The position numbers and the translations under genes are program-made. Shown here piece after piece: positions 42,782 through 55,800 of a stretch of DNA of 64,000 bases (the first letter of the stretch is position 1; each line of letters starts with the position of its first letter). The DNA lies in contig RCAB01000130.1 of the NCBI GenBank assembly GCA_003640385.1, forward strand, positions 62,001 to 126,000, written 5' to 3'. The DNA comes from Setaria digitata. Taxonomy: Eukaryota > Nematoda > Chromadorea > Rhabditida > Setariidae. The notes beneath the pieces are model-generated. The model searched no databases and was not told the DNA's origin. It worked only from the letters and a program-made list of their open reading frames with translations.

Positions 42782-45700
42782 ATGAAGAAGACGAAAAAAC
42801 GTGTAAAATTTGAACTGCCAAATCGTACCGACAATGCAACAACAACAACAACAACAACAAGGGCTGCTCAGCCAACATTTCAACTGGAAATGTTACCTGA
42901 AGTTAAAACTTCACCTCACCTTCAACTCTGCCGCAATTCATCAATGCAACGAAAAATCCGAAGTCATATTCGTTCAGCATTACCTGTGCCGTATAATTCA
43001 TCCGTACTGCATCATCCATCATCGATGACAACTGGATCAAGACGATCTATGGCAGCAATTTATCCAGCCACTGATAATAAGATTAATTCTTATTTGACAA
43101 GATCTAAAGCATCTTATGATACCTTCCCTATATCACAAGCTATCAAACCATACGTTAACCCACGCAACACGTACGCTGATCGATCAATTTTTCGATCAAC
43201 ACAAATCACTTTGCAACTTACAAATTTGTATGCAAAAACGCCACCAATTGATGTAACTCGGAAATTTTGCACCACATATCCGGAAAAACAACGATATTTC
43301 ACAACAACCTCGAAGTCAATGCTTCTCTCGACGATGAAGCCAAGTGATAAGGAGCCATTTGGACGTTTATCAGCATTAATATCACCATCAACATCATCAT
43401 CCTCATCCAATCCGAATAACAAGATGGGACTGCTACACTTGTGTAAAATTGTTTCCGAATCGCCACGATATTCGTTCTTTCCGGATAGAAATATACCGCG
43501 GAAGCGTGGATTTGCTTGGGTAAGCATGAAAATTTAATTTAATTCAAATTTATAGCACGATAATGAGATCCTTATTTAGATTTGTTAAGATGGTATTAAT
43601 TAGTTTGAAACAAAATAAAATATAAGAGAAGAAAGAGAACTGCAAATTGCACATCATTCAAAAAATGACTGAGAAGCGACAAACATCAGACTAAATTTTA
43701 TTAATTAGCAAAAATTATCTTTTAAAACTTTCTCTTTTTTGGAATTTCCAAAAAAGTTTAATATGCAAATTTCTATTAAAAAATTAAAACGATTTCAGAT
43801 AAAAATTTTGTCATTTACAAATGTATTTTAACGGCTTCTCAAAAAAAGATTTTCCTTACTGACTCATTGTGAAAATTGGTACAAATTTTTTACAAAAATA
43901 AAATGATTAACATTTCCTTCATTAGTTCAATAAAAAGTGCGCAAAATTTTTTTCTTTTAAGTTATTTGCTAATTTGTGGTACTTCAAGGTCACCATTTAA
44001 TACGACTTTCAATCTTTTTTTATTTTTTATTTTTTTCGTAATACTTTTCACAGTAGCCAGTCCTGCTATACATTAATTAAAATTTCCGGCAGCATTAATT
44101 AACACCTGATGAAAAATTTGCTCTTATCCACAATAAGATAAGAATTTAATTCATAATTGGCCCAATTTATTTAATCAAAAGTTGAGGAAATTTAGGCTGT
44201 CCTCTATTTGGCTTAACTTGTATAATCAGAAGTTCAGGCTCCTATGAGCTATGCGTTATATTTCAAGTAGTAACAACTGAAAAAGAGTAAATTTCATTTT
44301 TCCTAAATGCGCTACTTAAAAATTTTTCATTAAGTCAGGTGCGTGAAAATAGTTCTTACGAAATATTTGAGAGAAAAAGAAAGTTTTGAAATTATCATCA
44401 AAAGATTTAAATATAAACTTGCACTTCGTCCTTTTTTATGATGCAGAGAAAAAGTTGTAATTTATATTTGCCATTAAAAATTGAATAATAGCTAAAATTT
44501 ATTTTAGGTTTTTTTTTCCAACATTCATTTGTAATATATATACTTTAATTTCAATGTGTTTCTACCTTTCAATATTATTTCTAATTTTTTAATTGCATTT
44601 GCCTTTTTTTTTTTCTTTTCTTCTTTTCACTTCCTTACCTTCCTGCTTTCTTTCCCTTTTCTCCAATGTCATCAAAAAGTTTATTTTTCAAATTTCATGG
44701 AAATCACTCATTGAAGAGAACTTTTCCCTTTCTTTTTTGTCATGTAAAATTTCCCCGTTCAGTGATCACTGTTCTTTAAAAATCCAACAAACAGAAGCAA
44801 TTTTTGAATAATTATATTATTCAGTTTATTATATCTTCCTTTCTTTCCTTCTTCAAATATTTTATTCATTTGTCATGTTGAAATTTACAATCACTTTATT
44901 TTGTCTCTTTTTTTTTTTTTGAGAATCGCTTTTCCCCTCAATTCAAAACACATCCGTTTTAGCTTTCTAATTCAGATTTTTGTTATTTTGCATTTAAACT
45001 AAACAGCTCCTTTTTTTTTTCTTCCATTTCTTCATATTCAATTNGAGAATCGCTTTTCTTCTCAATTCAAAACACATCCGTTTTAGCTTTCTAATTCGGA
45101 TTTTTGTTATTTTGCATTTAAACTAAACAGCTCCTTTTTTTTTTCTTCCATTTCTTCATATTCAATTTATTTTAAATGACAAAACAAGTTCCATTACAGT
45201 CATTAAAATTAAAATTTTTCTTTTCTTCTTTCGATAAATGCCTAAAGCTTAAGAATGTAAAATCATCTCTTTTTTTTTTTTCCAACAAATTTTTCACTAA
45301 TTAGTGTGTCTGGAAGAAAGGAATTATTCAAAACAGGTTGGAGTTTTTCGAATTTTATGAAACCAATAAAATGCAATATTTCCTAAATATAATCGATAAC
45401 AGCTGAAAAATAAATAAAATATCCAAATTTTGTTTAAAATAAACTACAGTTCAATTTATATTTTACTACTTGTTCTTAATTCTCTTAAATTGAATGTTTT
45501 TTAAAATGCAGAAATCTTATATTTTCATTTTTTTTTTTTTTTTTTTTTTTTTTTTGCAAAATTAAGATTATTAGTTACCATACTTAAAATCATATTAACC
45601 AGATGATTTGAGATATGGTAGAATGTGCTGAAGTTTAGAAACAATTTAAACCTTAATTAGCTTTAATTTTATTTCCATTTTTAGTTCCTCCATGATGTCT

Positions 45701-47805
45701 TGTTAGGATCTTTTATCGAAAAAGCCTTTTCTCGTTAACTTATCAAAAAAGCTTTATGCTATATTTCAAGGAGAAAAAAAAATGATTCAAATTTATCAAA
45801 CTAAGATATGGCTATCATTTAAGTAAGTCTTAACATTCAAGAAAAGAAGTAAGAAAATTAATCTATGCTAAGATGATAGAGAAAAATTTAACTTAACCTT
45901 TCTCTTGTTATTTCTTTGCTGAAAATTGCATACTGCCAATAGTTTTAATGCATCAGTATCAGCACAATTACCAGTAAAAACAAAGAGAATTTAAAAGTTC
46001 AAAAAAAAAAAGAAAGAAAAAAAGAAAAAGAATGATAAACACCTGGAAAGTTGAATTTAACTTTCAATAACTTTCTGTTTGACCTATATTACTGAGCTTG
46101 AAATTATTAATTATTTGCTTCTTTCTTATCATTATTATTCACAATAAATTATATCTAAAAAAAAAATTCCAAAAATATAGTAATAGACAGATAAATTTAG
46201 AACAAACAGAAAGAGAAAGAAAGAGAGGGGGAAAGAGAGGGAGAGAGAGAGAGAGAGAGAGGAAAAGAGGACAATGTTTTAAAAAAGAAAAATTTCAAAA
46301 TGTTGACAAGAGAAAAGAAAAGTTAGTATTAATATTTGGCCATGAAAAGTACGAAATGACACGAAAGAAAGGAAAAAAAAGTGGCCGAATATTTTCCTGC
46401 AATCAATTTTGGTGTCAATTTAACCTATAGCACATTGAACATTTTACATCTTTCTTTTCTTCTAATTATGTCTGATTGTGAACAAACTTTTAAGCTGCTT
46501 GTTTGTATTTTAAAATTTATTAATTATGCAAAAAAAAAAAAGAAAAGCAAAAAAGAGGATAATTTGGTCATTTATAGTGGTAATTTAAACTAACTGAAAA
46601 TTATAACCAACTACTTATTGTTACTGTCAATTAGTGTCCTTTTTATTGTTGTTGTTGTTTACTGCTGTACTAATTTAGCTCATTAAACTTCTGATACATC
46701 ATTTCAAATCTATTTATCATTTATTCTTTCAAAGCTGACCAATACTAAACGAATTTTAGATTGATCCAATCGGTTAAATCAAATTCATTTCTGATCCTCT
46801 AAATTTAGACAATAGAAAGAGATCAAGAGAAAGAATGAAATAAATTTTTTTCATTCTGTTTCAACGAAAAAAATTTAATAATTAGCAATATTTGCATCTT
46901 TTTGAACCTCCTCGTTGTCCTTTTTCTCCTGCTGATTTATGATAATGATAATGAGAATAATATTGTTATTAACAATGAAGTAGTGATGACATTGATAACA
47001 AAGTTTTTATTGATAATAAAATCAGAATATTTATGAAAGCACTAAATAAATTCTAAGAAATGATAAGAAGAAAGTGAAATTAGCCTTTTTTTAAATTTTT
47101 TTACTTGTTTTTTTTTAATATAACTGTAACATTGATGTAGTAAGAATATTGTTATCCATAGCAAAACAGTGCTAGTGATAACAGTAGAGATGTTAAAAAT
47201 ATTGTTATTAACTATGCGGCATCAATGATACTGATGAGAATGGTGCTGATAATCAAATAAACAATAAATTTGAATAGTGAATATTTTAGCAAAACATAAT
47301 TATCTTTTTGAATCAAAGGATAACTAAATAAAAGCAATGGCGACTTTAATTTTTGAGTTAACGAATAAGTAAGCAATTAAAAAATTGAACAGTATTGCTC
47401 ATAAGAATCAAATATTCATACCATGCAAGTTGTCGAAATGATTAAATAAAAGTAAAAACATTAATAATAATAATAATTATTATTATAAATAATTATTAAT
47501 AATAATAATTATAATTATAAATATTAAATAGTAACAGTAATGAATGTAATTGTATTAATTAACAAAAATAAATGGTATTAAATGAAGATTTTAGGTAATG
47601 AAAGTTGTAATTTAATTTAACAATGTTAAACTAACTGTTGTCCTTTGACGTATACTAAACAATCATTCATAGATTCATCACCTTAATTTGTTCTGAATAC
47701 TGTGATAAATCACTTTGGTAATTGAAAATTAGCATTTTTTTTAAACAACACCAATTGGCCCATTTTATTTTTAAATGAAATTGCAGTCTTATATTTATGA
47801 AAATG

Positions 47806-47852
<47 letters not shown>

Positions 47853-50800
47853 TAATAAATAATAATAATAAATAATAAATAATAATAATAAATAATAATA
47901 ATAATATATATAAGGCAGCGATTGATATGCTTACCTTTCCACCTTAGAGCTATATTTTATGGTTAACTGAAATTGAACATTTGACCTATAATTTAATTTT
48001 ACAGGAAAACTTTCAATTTAAAATTACATTGTTTCTTTCTTTAACTCGTTTAAAATCATCAAACAATTCTAGTCAACAATATTGATTGATTCGTCGATTT
48101 TCCTCCTTTTTTTACAAAAATATTTTCATCAAATCTTCTATATTAATTAAAAATGAACTTCATCTTGCCAAATGACACGCATTTCATATCGTTTCGTGGG
48201 AATCTTTTCAAAAGTAATTTTTACATTCGCTCTATGTGTATCGGCTTCTTTTTTTCAATCGCAGGTGTAAAAATTTTTTGGAAAGTTTAGTGCAGTTTGA
48301 AATGCTCTTGCGGAGACTGTCACTTCTTACCTTTTGACTTCATATGTAACCTTTCCGGTCGGTACATTGTCCCTCTATTGGTCTCCTTTTTTTTTTTTTT
48401 CTAAAATCATTTATTGTCATCTTTGCCTTTCATTCATTAAATAGTAGTTATCTTCCATTCATTAATTATTTGCGCCTTTCTTGGTCCATCGAATCTATTA
48501 CATCAAATTTATCCGTCTTGCTATTTCAATTCAAATTTTCCTCTTGATATTTTGAAAATTCTAACCACTTGTTAGCTAAAAAATTTCATTCTTCTTCCTC
48601 TTCATGCATGACCATTTCAAAATTAACTATTTCCCAACTTCATAAATACCTTTCAAACGATTTTGATTTTTAATTGAAATGGAAGTTTGCTAGTAAATAA
48701 CCTGAAAAGAGTGAGAGTTATAAGGGGCTATCGCCCCATTAATGTTATAACCATTATCATTTTTTTCAACAACACTATCACTTTTGTCAGCATTATTAAT
48801 ACTAACATTATCACTACATCAGTTTATCATCACTGCTGTGACAATATCAGCTCGTCATTATCACTTCCACTCTCATCATCGTTATCCCTATCACCACTTT
48901 GCAGAAGTAATTTTCTTTTTTTATCTTTTCAATTCAACTGATTCCTTTATATTTGCCTTTAATTAAGGTAATCATTTATCCCAAAGGAAAAACTTTTGAT
49001 CATATCGTTTTGTTTCCTTCTCTCTGATATTCTTGTAACAAATTGCCTTAGGTATTTATGGATGGATTTAAAATCCGGAATGTCTCGGGAGGATTCAGAA
49101 TCATTCACTTAGATCAGCGATATGACTAACATCGGCCAAAGCAAGAAATCTTCAAAGGACAAGGGAACAATGATAGGCTTATTTATTTGTTTGTCTGAGA
49201 TCTTTTTACTCTTTCTTTCTTCCTCTCGTTCTTGACATATTTTTGTCGTTTTTTAATTTCGAAATGGTCATGAACAGAAAATTCAAATATTTTCGATACA
49301 CAAATGGGGTCACTGCTGATTATCCTTTCAGAAACAGACACTTCCGCTACTTAATATGGTTTTAGTCTTTTTATAATATTTCGATGCTAGGACAAAATAT
49401 TTCTGCCAAATTTGGCATTTTCTCATAAAGCTCAAGATTTTTACAAAACCTTGTTGTCCTGAAATGAAATGACGGGGAATTGAGTAAAATATGTTCTTAC
49501 TGGAAAAGATTTATCGTCAGCGGAAAGATTAGACGAAAAAATTGACTAACAAATTTGAAGAGTGAAAGGGAAAAAACGATGAGAAGGAGAATCACGGTAT
49601 CAGGAATTTGAATAGGTCCTGTTTTCTGCTACTTTTCCGGAAAGAAATTTAAACCTCATATATCTCGTTCTATTAAATCAGGGAAAGGGTGAAAGCTTTA
49701 ATTTTTTTTTTTTTTTAGCAAGAAGAAAAAACCTGAGAATTACCAGAGTTAGTAGTAGCAGTACCAGAATGTATCAAATGACAAATGACAGGATTAATTA
49801 TCATCATTGGCCAGCATGAGGATTGTTAGTTTCATCAAATTCTACCATGTAGGATCAATTTTTGCACTAACTTTCACAGCCTGATGAACATTTTATAATT
49901 GATCAGTTTATATTCCATCATTTACTTGTTTTGTTGATTTCCTTTTCTAAAGATTCATTTCAGTTCTGTCACATTGACACTTGAATATGCTACTTTGATT
50001 TTAGAAGTCAAATAAAGCACCAGTAATTCCTTCAATTAATTTAAACATTTCAAAATTATTGGAAGCAATTCTTTTTTCCTCCACTTGCCATCTTCCATCA
50101 TCATTATCCATTTCTTATTTTGTCAGTAGACTGGATATGTTCGAATTCTCGTTCCATCCTTCACAGGCGACATCGCGACATCAACTAAGTCTTCTCTTCT
50201 TCTGTTCCGCTTAAATTCATTGTTCAATTGAAAGGCTGACTTAAAAGGGATGGATGAACTTGTTTTCTCTTCCACTTACTCAACTGTTGGATACTTTGCT
50301 AAATAATTATTCTCAGCTCAGTTTATGCTTTCCTCTTCTTTCTACTCCTTTCTCTTTCAAATGAAATTCTCGAGAAACTATTTCAGCTCATTACTTTCCT
50401 GAAGATGTTCCACATTTGTTCACGTTTAGTCTTTTCATTTTTTTTTTTCCTGGAAAGTATTTCAGTTCAATTTTTGTTGTTGCTAATAAATGTTTTGGTG
50501 ATATTCATTATTATCATTAACTTTTTATATTAATTAAATTTTTAATATTCATTAAATTGATATTGATATTGATAATTGATATTCATTAACTTTTCCATAC
50601 AGCTGCTACTGCCACTATTACTACTAATGCTGCAATAAATGACACCACTATTAAAAATTACTGTTAGACGATGAAAATTCCTTAAATAGTATTTCCCGAA
50701 ATCACCCAGATAAATCTTCATTATGTTCGTTCTTCCTAACTACCGTACTAACCAAAAACCAAAAAAGAAAAAAAAAAAACGGAAAACTCTTCTTTCAAAG

Positions 50801-52815
50801 AAATCCTTTTTTTCTGGAATGAAAATATCAGGCTGACAGTATTCTAAACTTTGAGAAGGAAAGTTCGGAAAATTTTAATTAGTCCCATAGAAATAAATGT
50901 TATTCATTTATTTGAAATTTGCTTTAAAAGAAAAAAAAAAAAAAAAAAGGAAAAAAAAGATGTGAGCAAAAACATTGCAAATATCTCCACCTTNGGAAAA
51001 AAAAGATTTGAGCAAAAACATTGCAAATATCTCCACCTTTTGATACTTCACTTTAAACTTTCAGCTACCTGTTTCAGCACTTAATTGACAACTAATAATT
51101 AAAACTTATCTCCAATCACTCTCCTTTCCCTCTTCTCTCTACTATAACCATTTAACTAATGGATCATTCACCTCCCATCTAACAAATAATTCGCCTGTGA
51201 AATGCCGGGATGTGGAGAGACGGGAGCTAACGGGTAATTTTCGGGTATTTTTAGGGAAACCTTCTCACTGATGATTGATTGATGCTATGGATGGATATGA
51301 AAAGGTCGTGGTAAGGGTGTCTATCCTTTTCTATCATCATTCTTAGTGCTATTATTGTCTTACCTGTATCAATCTGCTTCTGGAGGTTCCCCTGAAAGGT
51401 GTAACAACAACAACAACAACAACAACAACAGCAGCGACAATGATAACGACAGCAGTAGCGACAACGACGACGACGAGAAAGACGAGAGAAAGAAAAAGGG
51501 GGGGAGTGAGGTAAAAACCTTTGTCAACTGTCAACCTGATGGGATCTCTAACAATATTACGTATGCAACAATCCCATTACCTGCCACTACTACTAACTAA
51601 TGTTGCTATAACTAGTGCTGCATTGTATAGTGTTGAGAAGAAGAGGAATGTTTAATTTAAAATCAACTTTTAATCCATTTATTACTACTGGTTGCATACC
51701 TGTAATCAGGAAAAACAATACCAATTTTGTGTAAATTAATTTCCAATATGAAATTGTTTTTAAATCTTTGAACTTCCTTCCTGTGGAAATGCTTTGTAAT
51801 GCTTATTTTCTTACCTGTAACAATCTGCTTCTTAGGTTCCTCCTTCTTTCCATGGAAATGCTTTGTAATACTAGAAAAACAAAAATAGCTAACTGTTATG
51901 CTAAGACAGTTTGATTTCTAACTCATCTGCTAGCACTATAATTAATTGTTACTCGTAATTCAAATTAGTAGGAAACAGTCACTTAGACTTGATTTAGTTT
52001 TAGTTCTTGATTTAAATTTAAAGCCTATTTACTACTCCTGTACTTGCTGCTTAACATACTTGTGTAATACTAAAAAGTTGTAATAGTAAAAGTATCGTGT
52101 GGAATTGACTTGATTTTAATTAATAATTGATTAGCTGCCATTCAATTTTATCATTATGATTTGCTTTTCTTCTGTTTGAAATTTATGTTTTTACTGGCCA
52201 ATTTCATTAATTAAACACTTCGCATAATTATTTCTGTTAATTTCAATGTTTTCGTAAGAAATTACTGACGAAATTGTAAAATTTTTTTTCTTTCTTACTT
52301 TGTCCCTTCTCTATTTTTCTTGTCCTCAAAGTCAATTTGTTGTTAATTATTCTCGAGAATTAATATTCATTAGATTTTTTTTTTCTTCCTTCTTTCTTTT
52401 CCAAGAAAGGAGAGAAAGAGAGGGAGAAAGAGACAATTCTCCTTTTTTTTTTTTTTTTTTCTCTCAACTACAATAAGAAATTAATTGAGAAGTACAGCAA
52501 TGAATAACAGCACAAATTTAAAACAGAACAGGAAGAATTGCTTCGTTTTACTTTTTTTTTTTTTTTTTTTTTTTTCCACTTCAATAACCGTTTGTTTTCA
52601 CTTCCATAACTGGAATTTTTGTCGAGGTGAGATTCGCGGAACACCGGTAGCACTTCATTTCGTACCGCTTCCAATTGCTTTGTCGGTTGAACAACTTAAA
52701 ATCTACTGCTGATCCTACTGCATGTTTAGTTTTTTCTTTTCTCTCTTCTTTTTTAAATATAATTTTGTAAAAATTGAAAATTTTGTATTTCTTTCTTTCC
52801 TTCCTTTCTCTCTTT

Positions 52816-52858
<43 letters not shown>

Positions 52859-55800
52859 CTGACCAGTAATTTATTGCTAATATTTTTAGCTGCATATTTT
52901 TTATTGGCTTATTATCATTTGTGTAGTAATATTTATATAATAAATTAATTTTTATCTTATTAGATTAAAAAAAAAAAAAAAAAAATTTAAATTTTTGTTC
53001 GATTATTTAAGAAAACAACTATAAAGGAATAAGGAGCGATGTTTTGCTTTCGAGTGGCACATAAAACGAAGGAAAAGGTTATTTCTTTGTTCCATGTTTT
53101 AAATTAATTTAAAATTAAAATTTTTTGAAATGCATCAGTCAGTAGTTCTCGATTACTCACAATTGCTGCTTTTTGAAATCATTTTCACAGTGAAATAAAA
53201 TTGAACTGAATTTAAATTACTGGCAAGAGAGACATTGCATTTGTTGTTTTACAATTAAAAAATAAAAAAAAAATGTCTGCTTGAAGCTATGCAATCTAAT
53301 ACCTCCCCTCTATTTGTATTTCTCGTAAATTTGGAAATTTTTCTAAGAACTAATTAGCAATAATTCCATGCATTGGTAAGATGCAAATTAATTCATTAAT
53401 TAATCGAAAGCTACCGAAATATGCTAATTTTGAAATGAAAAATTGAAAATACATTGATGAACAATGCGAAATAAATTTTGAATAATTTAACAGAAGAGAA
53501 AATGCAAATGTTTGTTCAGCCCATCTTCACTGTGTAACAAACATTTCATCCAACAAGCACACAGATAGAAATTTGCAATATTTGAAAAGGAAAAGAAGTG
53601 TTAATTGAAACTCATTTTATCAGATCTTTAACAGTTTAATTTACACAATTCGATCATTTCATTTAATCATTAATTTGCTTATCTTTTGATCCCTACTTGA
53701 CCGATTTTAATTCTTTAATTATTTATAAATTTGTATTAATCCCAGTTATTTTGTCGTATTTTTGGTTGCCTTAATTTATTTGTATCAGTTTATTATTTAT
53801 TGACTTTAATTGATCTAAAAATCATTCAAGAATTGATCATCTTGTCTTCCTTTCAATTATTCAATTTTCAATGCCTCACACACTAAATTATTTTTGAATG
53901 AAAATGAATAGCATCAGTTAAAATAATTTAAACTTCTCATTTTGAAAAATTTCAAAAAAAAAAAAAAAAACGGTTGATTGCAAAGAAAAAAATTTTGTAA
54001 ACTTCGTTTCTAATTTAGTTTTTGACTTTCTAAATATACAGCAATTTTTCTTCAATTCAACAATTACTAGCCAATAATTTCATTGCTTAAGTTACAATTT
54101 CAGTAGTATCTATACTTTTTGTTTTTCCGCAATCTATGGGAATTTCAAATCTCAAATTATCACTAATTTCTTTTTCAATTTCTATTTTTTTTTTTTCGAC
54201 AATAATTTCTATTCCTTCTTTCTGTCTTTCCGACGAGTTTTCAATATTTTAGCATCATTAATTCGGTACTAAGGATAGTAATAATGATAGTTGTCATTAC
54301 TGTTACCCGTGGGGAAGTTGCCACTGTTACCCGTGGGGAAGTTGCCACTGTTACCCATAGGGATTTTTGTTACTTCACCCAAAATGAGAAATGCGAAATT
54401 AATATCGTTATCCCTATGAATGGCATATGCGCATTTAAATTTTATAAATTTGAATGAAAAATTTCCCTCTTTTTACAACAGCATGAAACGATTATAGATA
54501 GTCTTGGGAAATAATGTTTCTGTAAGTACTTTTAAAATTTTATTTCGGTTGCACTTTTTTCCTATCATTTTAATTTAATAATTTCATATGAAATTCCTGC
54601 AATATTTCTTTTCGTTTTCCTTCGTCTTTTCTCTTTCGTTTTTTTTTTTGGAGAGACTAACCTCACTGTTTGTTCTGCGTAGTAATTCGCAAAATAATTA
54701 ATGCAATGTGTACTGCTTTTGTAATTGATAAAGTAATTAGCAGTAATCAGTGAAGTAATTTTAGTTAATGTTATCTATCATCACAGTAAATTCGCTAAAC
54801 TCGCTAAAATAAAATGCTGATTACCGTATTAAAATTATTCCGTGCATTAAACAGTAGTAATTACGTTTATCAATTCCAGCAAATGGTGAACACTAACTGA
54901 TTTGCACTAATTATTTTACTGATTACTACATATGATAAATAGTGAAGCTACTTCCCTTGAAAAAAAAAAAAAAAAATTAACGTTTGCAATAATCAACAAA
55001 GCTTTCTTTCGTAGAATAACAATTCATTTGAAATGTTTAAAAAACAAAAAATAAATTTGTAAAAATTTATTAATATCAGTTAATACACTGTTTTTTTTTT
55101 TTTTTTTGTTAGATTTACTTATTATAAACTGCCAAAATCCCTATCTTTAATCAGTGACAAGAGAGTATTAATGAGTTAATTGACAAATTTGTTTTTCTTC
55201 TCCGTTTCCTAAAATTTGCTTCCGTTTTTACTTTCTTTTCTTGTACATTCATCAAGAATTCATTTCTCTTAATAGCACGAGAGGTAAGAAAAAAAAAAAA
55301 AAAAACTAAAAATTTTTAAAATAAAAAAGAAATTCCTGCAAGATCTATTCATTTATCACTGATAAATATGTCGAATCGATTAAAAATCAATTTCTCAGAG
55401 ATAATATGAAGTGAATAAATAGTTGGAAAGGTTGCTTGAATGAATGACTATCTGAACAGTTGCTACTTTTAAATGAGTGAGTGAAAAGGATTGTAAACTT
55501 CTCATTAGCAACTTAGATGCTTCAAGTCTTCTTTCTCCTACAGCTACTTTCAATTTATTCAACCACAACAAGCTGTTCCATTTGTTACTGATAAAAAGCT
55601 TTATCATCTTATCATGTAAAGCAATTTTTCACTCACTCATCTCTTTTCATTATTTTTTTTTTTTTTTTTTTTGCAACGATATCAAAAATTTGTTGCAACC
55701 TTTTTAATAAAGTTAATCTTCTTTTCGTTCATTACAATTTTTCATAATAAATTAAAATTGTTTTGCTTTTTTCTTCTCACTAAAAAAAAGAAAAATTTCT

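Noticed and set aside
42568..42834. Minus-strand frame rich in Arg-Glu repeats
   Set aside because: Translation of the (CT)n microsatellite.
46098..46430. 110-codon frame with Arg-Glu and Lys runs
   Set aside because: Translation of the (GA)n tract and A-runs in an intron.
47805..47906. AAT array considered as a CRISPR-like or satellite array
   Set aside because: Simple trinucleotide slippage without spacers.
49052..49135. Short acceptor-preceded reading in the tensin intron
   Set aside because: Every frame meets a stop without a usable donor.
50130..50170. GTTCGAATTC resembling a tRNA T-arm
   Set aside because: No acceptor stem, D-arm or anticodon arm can be formed around it.
51196..51226. 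ATG-to-donor reading (MPGCGETGAN) as an alternative first tensin exon
   Set aside because: Leaves two bases before its donor, whereas the next tensin exon needs phase 0.
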